This document shows positions 22,610 through 32,751 of a DNA stretch of 64,000 nt, in pieces. Position 1 is the stretch's first letter. Every line of letters begins with the position of its first letter. Source of the stretch: Siphonodentalium dalli (taxonomy: Eukaryota; Mollusca; Scaphopoda; Gadilida; Siphonodentaliidae). The translations under genes were made by a program, and so were the position numbers. The notes beneath the pieces were generated by a model. That model saw only the letters and a list, made by a program, of their open reading frames with translations, ran no database searches and was not told the DNA's origin. Location of the stretch: the NCBI GenBank assembly GCA_032622095.1, contig CP136064.1, forward strand, positions 275,051,614 to 275,115,613, in the 5' to 3' direction.

Positions 22610-23147
22610 TAACATAGTGTGTTTTAGATGTGTGTTATCTCAATGAGTTAGAATAATTTTAATATGACGACCTACATTCTATAAGGCTTTGGCCAATTTG
22701 TCAATTTTGAGATAAAAAAAACCTGTTTTGTATTTCGAAGAATAATTCTCGTTACATATATGAATACACAGATACAGTACAGGTGACTGGTGTATGGGAG
22801 ATTGGGGGTGATTTGTCAACAATAGACAAAATATATAAACTCCTGATTAGATATGTATCCATGTTCAGAAATCAGACCAATGAAATCTTCTCAATAATAT
22901 GGCAATGTTCTCAAACAAAAAGTGTTACATATAAAATTTAGCTTATAATCCACTGGATTTAAATAAACAACAGTACACGGGCTATTATGATTAGTACTTG
23001 ATGGGATGTAGCTATAACACAGTGACTGTTTTTATTTCACTGATATCAATTTATTTATTCTTAAAAGCCATTCGAAACTATAAAGTAGATTTGCCCAATT
23101 ACATGGCCTATAGCGACGAGTACACCTTTAACCATAATTCTTGCGTT

Positions 23148-23171
23148 GACATTGAATCGAACCCCGGACAA
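23148..23171 (+). other. 2A-like peptide motif DIESNPGQ
   Basis: GAC ATT GAA TCG AAC CCC GGA CAA encodes D-I-E-S-N-P-G-Q. The ribosome-skipping consensus is D-V/I-E-x-N-P-G-P, so only the final proline differs. Such motifs occur at the N-terminus of many non-LTR retrotransposon ORF2 proteins. The P to Q change would be expected to abolish skipping. Confidence 0.6.
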
Positions 23172-23199
23172 CTAGCTGAAGAAAAGTGTCCATGTGGCT

Positions 23200-23625
23200 A
23201 CTCTCAGATAGGAGAGACCCTTCGCAAAACAACGATTACGATTACGGATAGTATATATTGTCCTATAGTAAGGTGGACACTCACAATTTACCTACGATGG
23301 TGAATTGATGATGCGGTATATGCCCCACTATATATATTCAGTTACACATTATATTTGATGGAAAAAGTAATGTGTCTCTTTCAGATCCAATATTCTTATC
23401 CGTGTTATACACCACACGAAGACTATTAAAGCGTCACCAAGAAGGACCGGTTGCACATCATTGACACTGTCGTCTTCGCATAATTAAACTGTATGGGGTA
23501 TATATCGTCTCGCATAAGAACCCCCGTGCGTAAAGATTTAATTGTTTGCATGTCATGGCAGGATGTTGTCCATATATTCCTAATCGTAATCGTGATTTTG
23601 CGAAAGGTCTCTAGTAGCAACGTGG
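23200..23625. mobile_element. Inverted-repeat element inside the LINE remnant
   Basis: GCTACTCTCAGATAGGAGAG with CCTTCGCAAAACAACGATTA (from about 23205) is mirrored by TAATCGTAATCGTGATTTTG and CGAAAGGTCTCTAGTAGC (to about 23620). The arms are about 55 bp. It interrupts the LINE soon after the 2A-like motif. Confidence 0.5.
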
Positions 23626-23786
23626 AACCCACAACGAGTATGCTGTGTTGAGTGTAGCATCTGGTATAAAGGATCATGTCTAGAAATGTATCTGAGAAAA
23701 TATAGCAATATACATCGAAAGAACATCTCGTGGATATGCTGTATATGGGAAAACACAAACGTGGAAGGTTCACATTCCACTCATAT

Positions 23787-24208
23787 GTGACCCACCATAT
23801 AAAATCCAGTCATAAGTCGGGATTTTCTTTACCCTGTGCCAATGCATTCTCTTATGCATTGGCCTAACAATTTTTTACAATTTTTTCTTGTATTCTTTAA
23901 CAATTTTATAATTTCACCCAATTTTATAATTTCACCCATTTTATAATTTCACCCATGAGCAGACGACACTCTTCTATATGCTTCTATATATGTGTGGGGC
24001 TCCCTGCAGGGTAATGGATGTTTTTTTTATTTTATGTCCTAAAAATTGTAAGAAACATTTATTTATAAAAAATGATAAAAAACTGTTAGGCCAATGCATT
24101 CTCTTATATATGCGAGGCGACCTATGGTCGACTCGCATATATAAGAGAATGCATTGGCACAGGGTAAAAAAATCCCGACTTCCGACTGAATTTGATATGG
24201 CGGGTCAC
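23787..24208 (+). mobile_element. GTGACCC-type MITE with hairpin module
   Basis: The terminal inverted repeat starts GTGACCCACCATAT and runs through GTCATAAGTCGGGATTTT. The right end mirrors it as AAATCCCGACTTCCGACTGA ... GGCGGGTCAC. Next to the inner side of each terminal repeat is CCCTGTG / CACAGGG, then a hairpin module. The right module is complete (24090-24158) and the left is collapsed (23838-23869). The interior has TATATGCTTCTATATATGTG and GGGGCTCCCTGCAGGG, also seen at 50100 and 59880. There is no clear target duplication. Confidence 0.75.
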
Positions 24209-25274
24209 TTATGACACTGATACCAACAGTTATGAACACAAAAAACTAGATCATCCGTGTTCGATCATATGAAAGCTAGAACACCAGTACCAAGAGATGG
24301 ACAAACCATCCCTCGTAGCGACAATAGCTCCTCATCGGGGAATGGCGCATACAAACCACCATCCAAGAGAAATATAACTATGAATTGTCCCAGTGTATAT
24401 ATACGAGACAAACGTGCTCGCTGTGCCGCTACAGATTACTAAGCCAGACTTAGTTATTGGCTTATAATGCTGGCTAAATGGAATCAAACCGGGGAAAAAT
24501 CCAACATCAGATCATATTAAATCCAGCGAAATATTCCTCGATGACTATATTTGCTACCGGAATGACCGTGAAACAACTTAACCTAGTCAGGAAAAAAGAG
24601 ACATTCAGGTGAAAGCATTCACCCTAGTCCACAAAAGCTTGATACTAACCGAGCAACCCCTACCAAGTGCGATATAAACAGTGTACATGTCGGTTCGATA
24701 TCAAACAAGAACATACTAGTGTGAGCTTTCTACATGCCACATAGACAAGACCGTACATCACATGAAAGAACTTGAGAAATCCATCAAACTGGCTACATCA
24801 GGAAAACAGAAACATGACATCATCTGTGGGGATTTCAACTGCCCGGACATAGATTGGAACAAGTCATCGGTGAAAGAGGGGTACAAGACAGAACAATTCA
24901 GGTGCAGCCAGCTGGCCCCATGCCAGAACACGGAATGCAACATGCAAACGATCAACCAACACGTTAGCATAATCTGCTGGAATGGTCTTTACAAACAACA
25001 ACTCACTGGTAAAATCAACAAACAGCATGCCAGCATATCAGACCACACACTAATCATTACCGACATCGACATGAAACCCAGACACCAGTTATAATCCAAA
25101 ACCACGACAATGATATATGTAAAAAAAAAGGCTGAATGGACACAACTAGGACTTAACATGCATATATTGGGTGAAAGACTACTTACCACACATAGTCCGA
25201 CTGTGGACAATATTCGGAAACGCACGAAGGAGGGCAACCTTGGAGCTATAGACAAGCACATACCCCATAACTGA

Positions 25275-25596
25275 GGCTGAAGGGGTCATTCTCACCAAAA
25301 CAGTGCTGAAGAGTACACAGGGTTGAAAATATGTGAAGGGTACACATAGATTGTGATCGGCACAAACACCGTTACTTAAACTGTGTTTCTGAAGGTCTGG
25401 CACCCATTAGCAGTATGTTTTCAGTTCATTTTAATGTTCATTGGAATGTAAACAATTATTCTCTAACAAAAATCATGGCAGATCGAAAACTAAACGTCAT
25501 TTGGAACGACATTTCAAAACCTGCGTGTACCCTTCAGCACATTTTCAAAACTTGTGTACCTTCAGCACTTTTTTTGGTGAGAGTGACCCCTTCAGG
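25275..25596. mobile_element. 322-bp hAT-type MITE with perfect 8-bp target duplication
   Basis: ATAACTGA occurs directly at both sides (25267-25274 and 25597-25604). The terminal repeat GGCTGAAGGGGTCATTCTCA with CCAAAACAGTGCTGAAG is mirrored at the right end, with about 37 bp at high identity. An 8-bp duplication is characteristic of hAT-superfamily insertion. It sits in the LINE linker region, so the LINE was already there. Confidence 0.85.
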
Positions 25597-25711
25597 ATAA
25601 CTGACTACTACATGGATAGACCACAACGCCAAGATGAAGCTAAGGAAAATACATCGACTTTACAAGCATAGACAGAAAAAACTAGAAACTTGACAAATTA
25701 CCGGACAGATT

Positions 25712-25770
25712 GCGAACGAGAAATTAGGAGAGCGAACGAGAAATTAGGAGAGCGAACGAGAAATTAGGAG
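25712..25770. repeat. Three 20-bp units (GCGAACGAGAAATTAGGAGA)
   Basis: Three nearly identical direct copies immediately before the 60-bp array. Confidence 0.85.
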
Positions 25771-25774
25771 ATAA

Positions 25775-26011
25775 GTGCACATTCCTTATAGCGTCGTGTT
25801 ATGGTCACTCGGTGAGGATACACACTTAAACGGAGTGCACATTCCTTATAGCGTCGTGTCATGGTCACTCGATGCGGATACACACTTAAACGGAGCGCAC
25901 ATTCCTTATAGCGTCGTGTTATGGTCACTCGGTGAGGATACACACTTAAACGGAGTGCACATTCCTTATAGCGTCGTGTTATGGTCACTCGGTGGGGATA
26001 CACACTTAAAG
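25775..26011. repeat. Four 60-bp tandem units
   Basis: Units start at 25775, 25835, 25895 and 25955 with GTGCACATTCCTTATAGCGT and end CACACTTAAACGGA. The fourth is cut short. The 60-bp period keeps both strands open, producing 20-residue periodic peptides with no support as proteins. Confidence 0.92.
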
Positions 26012-26086
26012 TAAAGAACGGAGTAGATGAATTTGCGGAACAAATCATAAATAATAATTATCGCATGAATAAAATACACCCATTAT

Positions 26087-26508
26087 TATGGAATCCTATT
26101 AGGGCCACTTGATAATAGCGCTTTCGGCGCACTTTTTGTCGCTTTCGGCGCTTTCGGCGCGCGCCGAAACATACCCTAATGGCGCACTTTTTGTCGCTTC
26201 CGGCGCGCGCCATTAGGGAGTGGACCTAATAGTATGCCTAATGGCGCTTTCGGCGCGCGCCGAAAGCGATAAAAAGTGCGCCATTAGTAACGCGCCGAAA
26301 CATGCGCTAATATCGCACATTTTGTCGCTTTCGGCGCGCGCGCCTAAAGCGACAAAAAGTGCGCCGAAAGCGACAAATAGTGCGCCGTAACGGCGCATAT
26401 TTTGTCGCTTTCGGCGCGTTACTAATGGCGCACTTTTTGTCGCTTTCGGCGCTTTCGGCGCATCGCGCCGAAAGCGCCATTAGCAAGTGGCCCTAATAGG
26501 ATTCCATA
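26087..26508. mobile_element. GCGC-rich foldback element with perfect 25-bp ends
   Basis: The end 26087-26111 (TATGGAATCCTATTAGGGCC followed by ACTTG) is exactly inverted at 26484-26508. The interior consists of about a dozen direct and inverted copies of GCGCACTTTTTGTCGCTTTC with GGCGC, joined by CATTAG or CTAATGG linkers. The whole element can fold into a multi-branched structure. Its GC content is far above the surroundings. No coding frame is present. Confidence 0.88.
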
Positions 26509-28255
26509 CATAATAGCCACGTAATAGTAGCCATAGTAACCACGAGCCGTTTTAACCATGAGCCTTTAAAACCACAATAGCACTAATGGTAAACATTAAT
26601 TTTTGGTACTCTCGGATACTAAGGGACAAGGGTGTATACTATTACATGGATATATAGCATGTATTCAGGGTTCCAGGATTTTAGAAAACATAATGTAACT
26701 TTCATTTATTGAAGGACAAGAATACGACATGACTACACACGGGGCATGCAGAGGACATGAACTCAAACAACAAGAGACAAAATTAAAAGAAATATGTCCG
26801 GAGATATTTTTACACAAACCGTGTCATTTCTAACTGGAACAGTTTACCTGATTTCGTGGTCACGAGTGGAAGAAAGGAACAGACTCATATTTATATGAAT
26901 ATAAAATACATTCATGATTCTGTAACAGTCAAGTTAGTTAGCAAAGTCATGTTTGATGTATTAGGCATAAAACAAATAGCTTTGTTTCCGGTAACCCTCC
27001 CCCGACGGCCCCCCGTAAACTTTTTATTTGTAAATTAAAAAAAATTCCAAAGTTCCAATTTACAGTCTGAAAATTACAAATCTCATTCTCCCAACTTGAC
27101 TTGATTCTTCCAGTTTCTATTAGTTTAAGTTGCTGGTTTCAATTCAATGAGTCATTAGCCTAATTAACTTGCAAAATCGCACTAAAAAAACACACACCAA
27201 ACCAGGGATAGTGGGCTTACAAACATCCAAAAACATGATTCCTCGAAAATAGGCAACTTTAACCCAAAATCTTTAGACTGATGGGTGTGGAATATGTTTT
27301 TAACTCAATTTGAAATGTTTGGGGTGTTGATTAATAGAAATTAAATGGCTTTGGACATATATGACAATTGATTGTTTCATACACATTCTCAACAATCTGT
27401 TGTTAAATTTTCTGATAGTTAGGCACTGAAGCATGTAACCCAAGTATGATAATTGGATGAAACATTGATCATTTGTGGGAAGGTGCAGGAGGTGGGAATT
27501 TATTTAGCAGGTCAATATTGTTCACATACAGGAAACTCATGCTCTAACGCAACATGTTATTATGGAATAACTAACTACTTGATTCTACATGCATGTACTA
27601 ATTATACAAAGAATCAATTATATATAATAGTCCTGACTATAATTTGTAAATAATAATTTCAACTAACAAGAATAAAGTCTATATCAGTTTTATAGAGGTA
27701 TTTACTTAGTATTTTTATGTCCAATGTGGGGAAGGTAGTGGTGTGGTGAAAGCTTCCCTAAGACAAAAGATTCAAGACAGCCACTTCTATAATGCGAGAT
27801 TTGTACAAAGAGCAGTCTGACCCCTGTTATTGCCAGGCCGTATGATAAATAAAAACTTAAATAAAAGAATATAAAATAAAGTGCCTTGCAAGTTCATTAC
27901 AATATATCTAGATAGACTATATATACATTATTACATTATTTACATAGTATATCTGTATCTAAAATACTACAGTACAGTAATGGCTGTTATTACCTTGTGC
28001 GTTATGGAAATTACAAAAAAAAAGAATAAGAAGAGGTTTACCCCCCCCCCCCCCCCCTCCGTTCTCGGAAACAAAGGTACTATTTTATTTTGCCAGAAAA
28101 TATTCGAAAGATAATCAATATTAATCGATAGAAGCGTTTGCGGACAGAGGTCTTCGATTCATATATAATAGTTTATACCCCAGAAACTATATAAAACGTT
28201 TTTACAAACAGATAGACCATCTTTAATATATATCCATCGCCTTCAGATAACAAAC

Positions 28256-28693
28256 CTTGGAAACCCTTGAGTAGAGGGGGTCACTGAGGGTCATCCATAC
28301 TGTCATTCTCAAAGAATTCTCCTCCACAACATCTGGCTTGTCGTACTTCTCAATCTCGGATTTAATTTCCATGACGTCATCGCCAGCATAGAGTACTGAC
28401 CAACAGCAAGCTGAAACATTAGACTCAGAAACACCCCAGAATCGTAGCTCATTCCTAAAAGCCTCTCCGCACACGTCCTTCGGACTGTGAAGCGAGCCAC
28501 TGCGATAATAGTTCAGTATTGATTCAAAAATTAACGAGTTTCTATCGAAAAACGGGGCGTCGCCATTTGTGCTTTCTTTCGCTGTCTTGACGACAGTTGC
28601 TAATTTCGAATTCGAGCACTTCCGAATAGTTTCCTCTGAAATACGGAATATTCTACCTCCAACGTCGACATCGAATATTGCCGTCATTTTCAT
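28256..28693 (-). CDS. Voltage-gated K+ channel, exon 1 (T1 tetramerisation domain)
   Basis: This exon encodes residues 1-146 of the channel completed by 21600-22523. The start is the first in-frame ATG (28693, GAA ATG AAA ATG). The frame is closed by a TGA 45 bp upstream, and another ATG follows two codons later. The T1/BTB domain runs from VDVGGRIFRI (9-18) through FFDRNSLIFESILNYYRSGS (48-67) to ELRFWGVSES and CCW. H69, C75 and C96-C97 form the H-x5-C-x20-C-C zinc signature that mediates subunit assembly in Kv2, Kv3 and Kv4 families and is absent from Shaker/Kv1. After SDPLYSRVSK comes the donor GTTTGT. The sequence preceding S1 (DPLYSRVSK-IW) parallels DPYSSRxARV in Kv3 channels. No ball-type N-terminus is visible. 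Confidence 0.9.
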
Positions 28694-30639
28694 TTCACAG
28701 GTTAACGATTTTCGCAACAGTGTATCAGTCACCACTCATCAGCCGAGAGCAGCTAAATGTTAGAGATCACAATCAATTTAAAATTCATCAATCCCACTGT
28801 AGAAGATCCTGGAAGGTGAGAGCAATCAATGAAGTCTCGTGAATCCAAGAGTGAAACCGTCGTCACATCACGTTGTCGCGGTACACGCATCTGATTCCGA
28901 TATTAATGAATTTATGTTCAATATGTGCCCATTAACACGCACAAATGCAGATAGTTCGTATGACCGTAGCTCTCAGCATATCAACCAATATCGTTCGGGA
29001 ATCACGACAGACTATAAAAACACAGTTATATCTAGACAATAGACGTGTTCCAATAAGTTAATATGCACACAGTCAGTGTGACAGTGCACCACCCAAAGTA
29101 CGGGGACACCCGATCGATGACAGCTATGTCTCGGGTAATTTATAGTCGATTTTATCATGCGGTAACCCTTTTTGTACTGAATGGAATCTCCCATTTAAAG
29201 ATATATTAACTAACTGATAGGTTAGTATCCAGACGCTATGCCAACTGGTGGAATGTAGCATTCTACTAACATCACCGAAAATCTCAAGCAAATCGACCGT
29301 AACATGCACTCCATAGAAAACATCTTATGAATTACGCTCCATTGTAAATATTTACCTCTCGATTCGGGACGCAACTACAGGCGATAAACTAACAAAAACG
29401 ATTTCAACATCGGGAGTGTCATGTCATTTGGGATATAATATTTGTATAAAATAACTACTTTTAGCAAGATTATTCTCCATTTCTATTTGATCACCCTACC
29501 GCAGTTTTTCCACGTCACTTTAATTATAAAGGTATGGCATGGAATTCCCTATTATTCAGCAAGCGGGATGTTCAAGTAATACACGTGAAGAGGATTCATA
29601 TTCATTGGTGGGAAATGTTCAGATAATAAGCTCAACAAACGTTTCCCATTTGTTAACTACTCGTCAATGAATATTTGGGAAATACATGTTAAGTAACCAC
29701 ATATATAACGCATACTATACGGCACTACAATTTAATGCCGAAAATAAACAGTGCGATAATGATGACGCCCCCCTTATATGGTACGCGGATTCAGGTAACT
29801 TTCTGAAGGAACGCGAGATTCATACCCCACTGACACCTAATGCGCATAAGTTTGACCATTAATAAATGGACAATCCGTAAGTAAATTTTCATTAATTAAT
29901 GGTCAATCTTGCAACACGTGGCACGTGAGCTTGGGATTGACCACTAATTCACGACATATATAGATAATCCTGCATGTCTGAAAGGTAATAACTCTATAAA
30001 GAATGTACTTTTTCTAAACAACGGCGATTTGTATGAGAAATTGCAACACCACAATAGATCAACTCTGGTGAAATAAAAGTCCAATTCTTCTATTGGGTGG
30101 GTGGGCTTGGGGAGGCTTGGGTTACGCTCTTTAAAAACACTTCTTCAAATATTTCCGTTATTTCGTCAAAAACACTTCTTCAAATATCTGCGTTATTAGT
30201 TAATAAAAATTAAATTAAAATTAAATTGATCCCTTAAACATTGATTAGCGTTAATGGTTCTTTCTAAATGGACAATCGACCACTCGTGGTTGCGATTGAC
30301 CATATATTAATTACCTTTTTGGGTTCCGATTGTTCATTTATAAATGGCCAATCCCTTAAGAATTGCCTGCCACTGATAGCCGATATCCAGGATTGATACC
30401 CCCGGTTTAAATAGTATACAAGATTCAAATGAATACTGATATCTCTATTTGGATGGGTGAGCCTGGAGGAAAGTTATTAAATAAACACCTAAAAACGGAT
30501 AGAATTGCCCCTCCACAAACGGTTCAATATTTCCGGACCGGAAGGGAAAGTACCCTTTTCAAAAGGAGCAAGTTGCCACCCAATATGGGAAGAGTAATTG
30601 TCGCCCGAGAGGGGCATGAGTCACCTCCCAAAATTTAGA
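28694..30639. other. Upstream of the Kv gene; no gene seen
   Basis: The Kv promoter and 5' untranslated region should lie in the first part of this stretch on the minus strand, but no convincing TATA box or initiator was found. At 29595-29690 a segment (GGTGGGAAATGTTCAGATAA ... AACTACTCGTCAATGA) recurs near 61300-61410. Between 29860 and 30360 the motifs AATGGACAATC and GGTCAATC recur in both orientations. GCGTTATT/CACTTCTTCAAATAT is duplicated near 30140-30200. Confidence 0.45.
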
Positions 30640-31556
30640 CCCCCGCATCACCCTTCGTTGGTCCCATAAGTATTATGCATTACATGAGCATTATACTGAG
30701 TAAATAAACCATTATAATCAGTAAATGCGCTTCAAATATGCCGTTTTGAAATATGCATACTGGAATATGAGAAAGAAGTCACTTCTCAAAGGGCAAAAAT
30801 ATGGACGAGTAGGTTCCTTATTTCAGCGGCCATCGGTTAGCTTGAGATGTATATTGTCTGTAATTGGAAAATTCGGAAGACTTATTCCCCGAAATAACTC
30901 ATCAAGTTGCGACTCGAGGTTGAGGGAAATAGCGTAAGTTTAAAATAGTGGTTACTAGCATGATATGAGAACAGGTTTTGATTTAGTGATATGGTATACA
31001 TGTAGTCTTATACCAGGTCAATGATTTTGACTACCGATTGGTCAAAAAATTTGAATTGGAGACATGATGAAATTCGCTGTTATCTGCGCGATGAAACCAA
31101 ACTTTCATGATAAAAAAATACCTTGGTTACCGACTTGCTTAGTCTAAATATCCACAGAGTCGTTATTTCGTGGGATAATCTGCATGGATTCAGAATCAGA
31201 AACCGATTGTGTACGTGGCGGGGCTAAATCGAGATTACACGGATTCTAGGTCAGATTTTGAAATCCACGTGGTCGTCAATACTAGGTCTAATGTTCTCCC
31301 AGCGTCAAACATCGCTCATGTATTTGACATAAGTATCATTTGTATCTTTATGATGTTCATGTTTGTTGTGAAAGTCATTCTTTTCTTCTGTGTGTATGTA
31401 CATGGCACCTAATTAGATGCCAATCCGACGTAATCGCATCTTTTTTTCAAGTTAAACTGTGTTTACTGATAGTGGCAATCATTTATAACAGCTCTAGATC
31501 TCCTGAATCAAACTCCGAAGACGTTGGGGAGAACTCACGAAACTTGTCAGTTGTAC

Positions 31557-31775
31557 AGGAACGTGACGACAGGGGTTAGTTGGGGTGTCTCCCCACCCGA
31601 ACTTTGGTACATTTCCAACAGTTGGAAATTTCATGCCTGACACAACATTAGTTGGGCAATAATTTGACAACATATATAGGTTGGGATTGTTCTCATTGTT
31701 TGATGTTCCAGCCATTAATAGTTGTTAATTTTCCAATCTTAGGATGTGTCGGTTTGGTGATATTCCACCAAGGGG
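31557..31775 (+). mobile_element. Truncated copy of the GGGACGTGGC MITE
   Basis: It starts CAGGAACGTGACGACAGG and matches 13718-13930 closely, but breaks off before the right inverted end. Confidence 0.7.
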
Positions 31776-32751
31776 ATGCAAGGTATGCTGCGAACCTGTG
31801 AGTTAAAATTGATTGTCATTTCCCACGTGCGAGCTCAAGACCACAACATTAGCTCTATGGGCAAAGCTGTATTTTCCAACTGTTGTATAGCACGTTGGCC
31901 AAAAATGCCTGTGTTTCTGCAATATACAGAGACTATTGTTCAAAACGACTGCATTTAACGAAACAAAACATTTTAGATATGAAATTGCTATAAGACTAGA
32001 TAGTACATACGTGAATCTGATATTCCATCGATATCATATAATCCAACTATGTCTTGAATAAGAAGTAACATATAATAACGAACAAAGCAGAAGACATATT
32101 CATGCAGGTTCACGAGAATTCGGCCAATGGTGACGTTATCCGCCGAATTTGAAATCGACATGCGTTCCGGCGGTATTTTATGGATGGAATTATGAAATGA
32201 ACATGATGAAAGTAACTATGGAATTGACATGGATTTGCTTCAAGTTCGCCATCAACCGAAGTGTTCCCCCGGCGTTACAATCAGGAAACATTATTATTTG
32301 GCTAATTCAGTAAAATTCTCCCCGTTTACACTCGATAACACAAATTTGTCTCCGCATTTAAAATTCTTTGATATGGATCGTTTATATTCTGCAACGGATT
32401 CTTATGTTTTATTGTGTTTTTAAACTCCAAGGTGCGGGAATCTCGGTTTGTTTACATTCTGAATGTTCTCATTCCCATTACGGAACCAGAATTGGAATCC
32501 AGATTACGACGAAATAACGATTACGGTCTGTTCGTTTACCGACTCTGGTCTGTTGGTTTACCGAACCACGTCGTATGGAGTGTAATCTGTAATCCGAAAC
32601 CAGATTCTCCCACGAAATAGCGACTCAGGTTAATGTGTTGGTCCCAGCACTCAGTCATGTGTGGTTAGTGTGCCGGAACCTATATCACAGATAATGGAAA
32701 TGTCAGACATTTTTGCTCCAACGGAGAAATCTGTTCCAAAGCAAACTGAAC

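Larger units (their letters stand above)
22998..25700 (+). pseudogene. CR1/L2-type LINE remnant (ORF2 N-terminus and endonuclease)
   Basis: Parts of a non-LTR retrotransposon ORF2 appear in order. Near 23142 is CVDIESNPGQ followed by KCPCG, the 2A-like start seen in CR1-like ORF2s. At 24510-24590 is SSEIFLDDYICYRNDR, an early endonuclease segment. At 24762-25090 is IICGDFNCPDIDW and, later, SISDHTLIITDI, the GDFN and SDH motifs of AP-endonuclease domains. At 25196-25272 is TVDNIRK...AIDKHIPH, and at 25612-25690 WIDHNAK...RKIHRLYKHRQKK, the linker before reverse transcriptase. Frameshifts and stops interrupt it throughout, and MITEs split it. The reverse transcriptase domain is missing. Confidence 0.75.
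22524..28255 (-). other. Kv gene intron 1 (5,732 bp), full of nested repeats
   Basis: The donor AAG|GTTTGT (after 28256) and acceptor TTTCAG (before 22523) define a phase-0 intron between the T1 domain and S1. Inside lie a LINE remnant running opposite to the gene, three MITE-like elements, two tandem arrays and a GCGC-rich foldback. Nothing else coding is recognisable between 26509 and 28110. That stretch ends with a 17-base C run at 28041-28057 and a copy (28118-28165) of the repeat at 16690-16770. Confidence 0.85.

Noticed and set aside
25764-26048. Periodic 20-residue peptides on both strands
   Set aside because: They come from a 60-bp tandem repeat of four units.
28694-28735. A more upstream GTG start for Kv exon 1
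   Set aside because: GTG is not a normal start in animal nuclear genes. The first in-frame ATG at 28693 sits just before the T1 domain.
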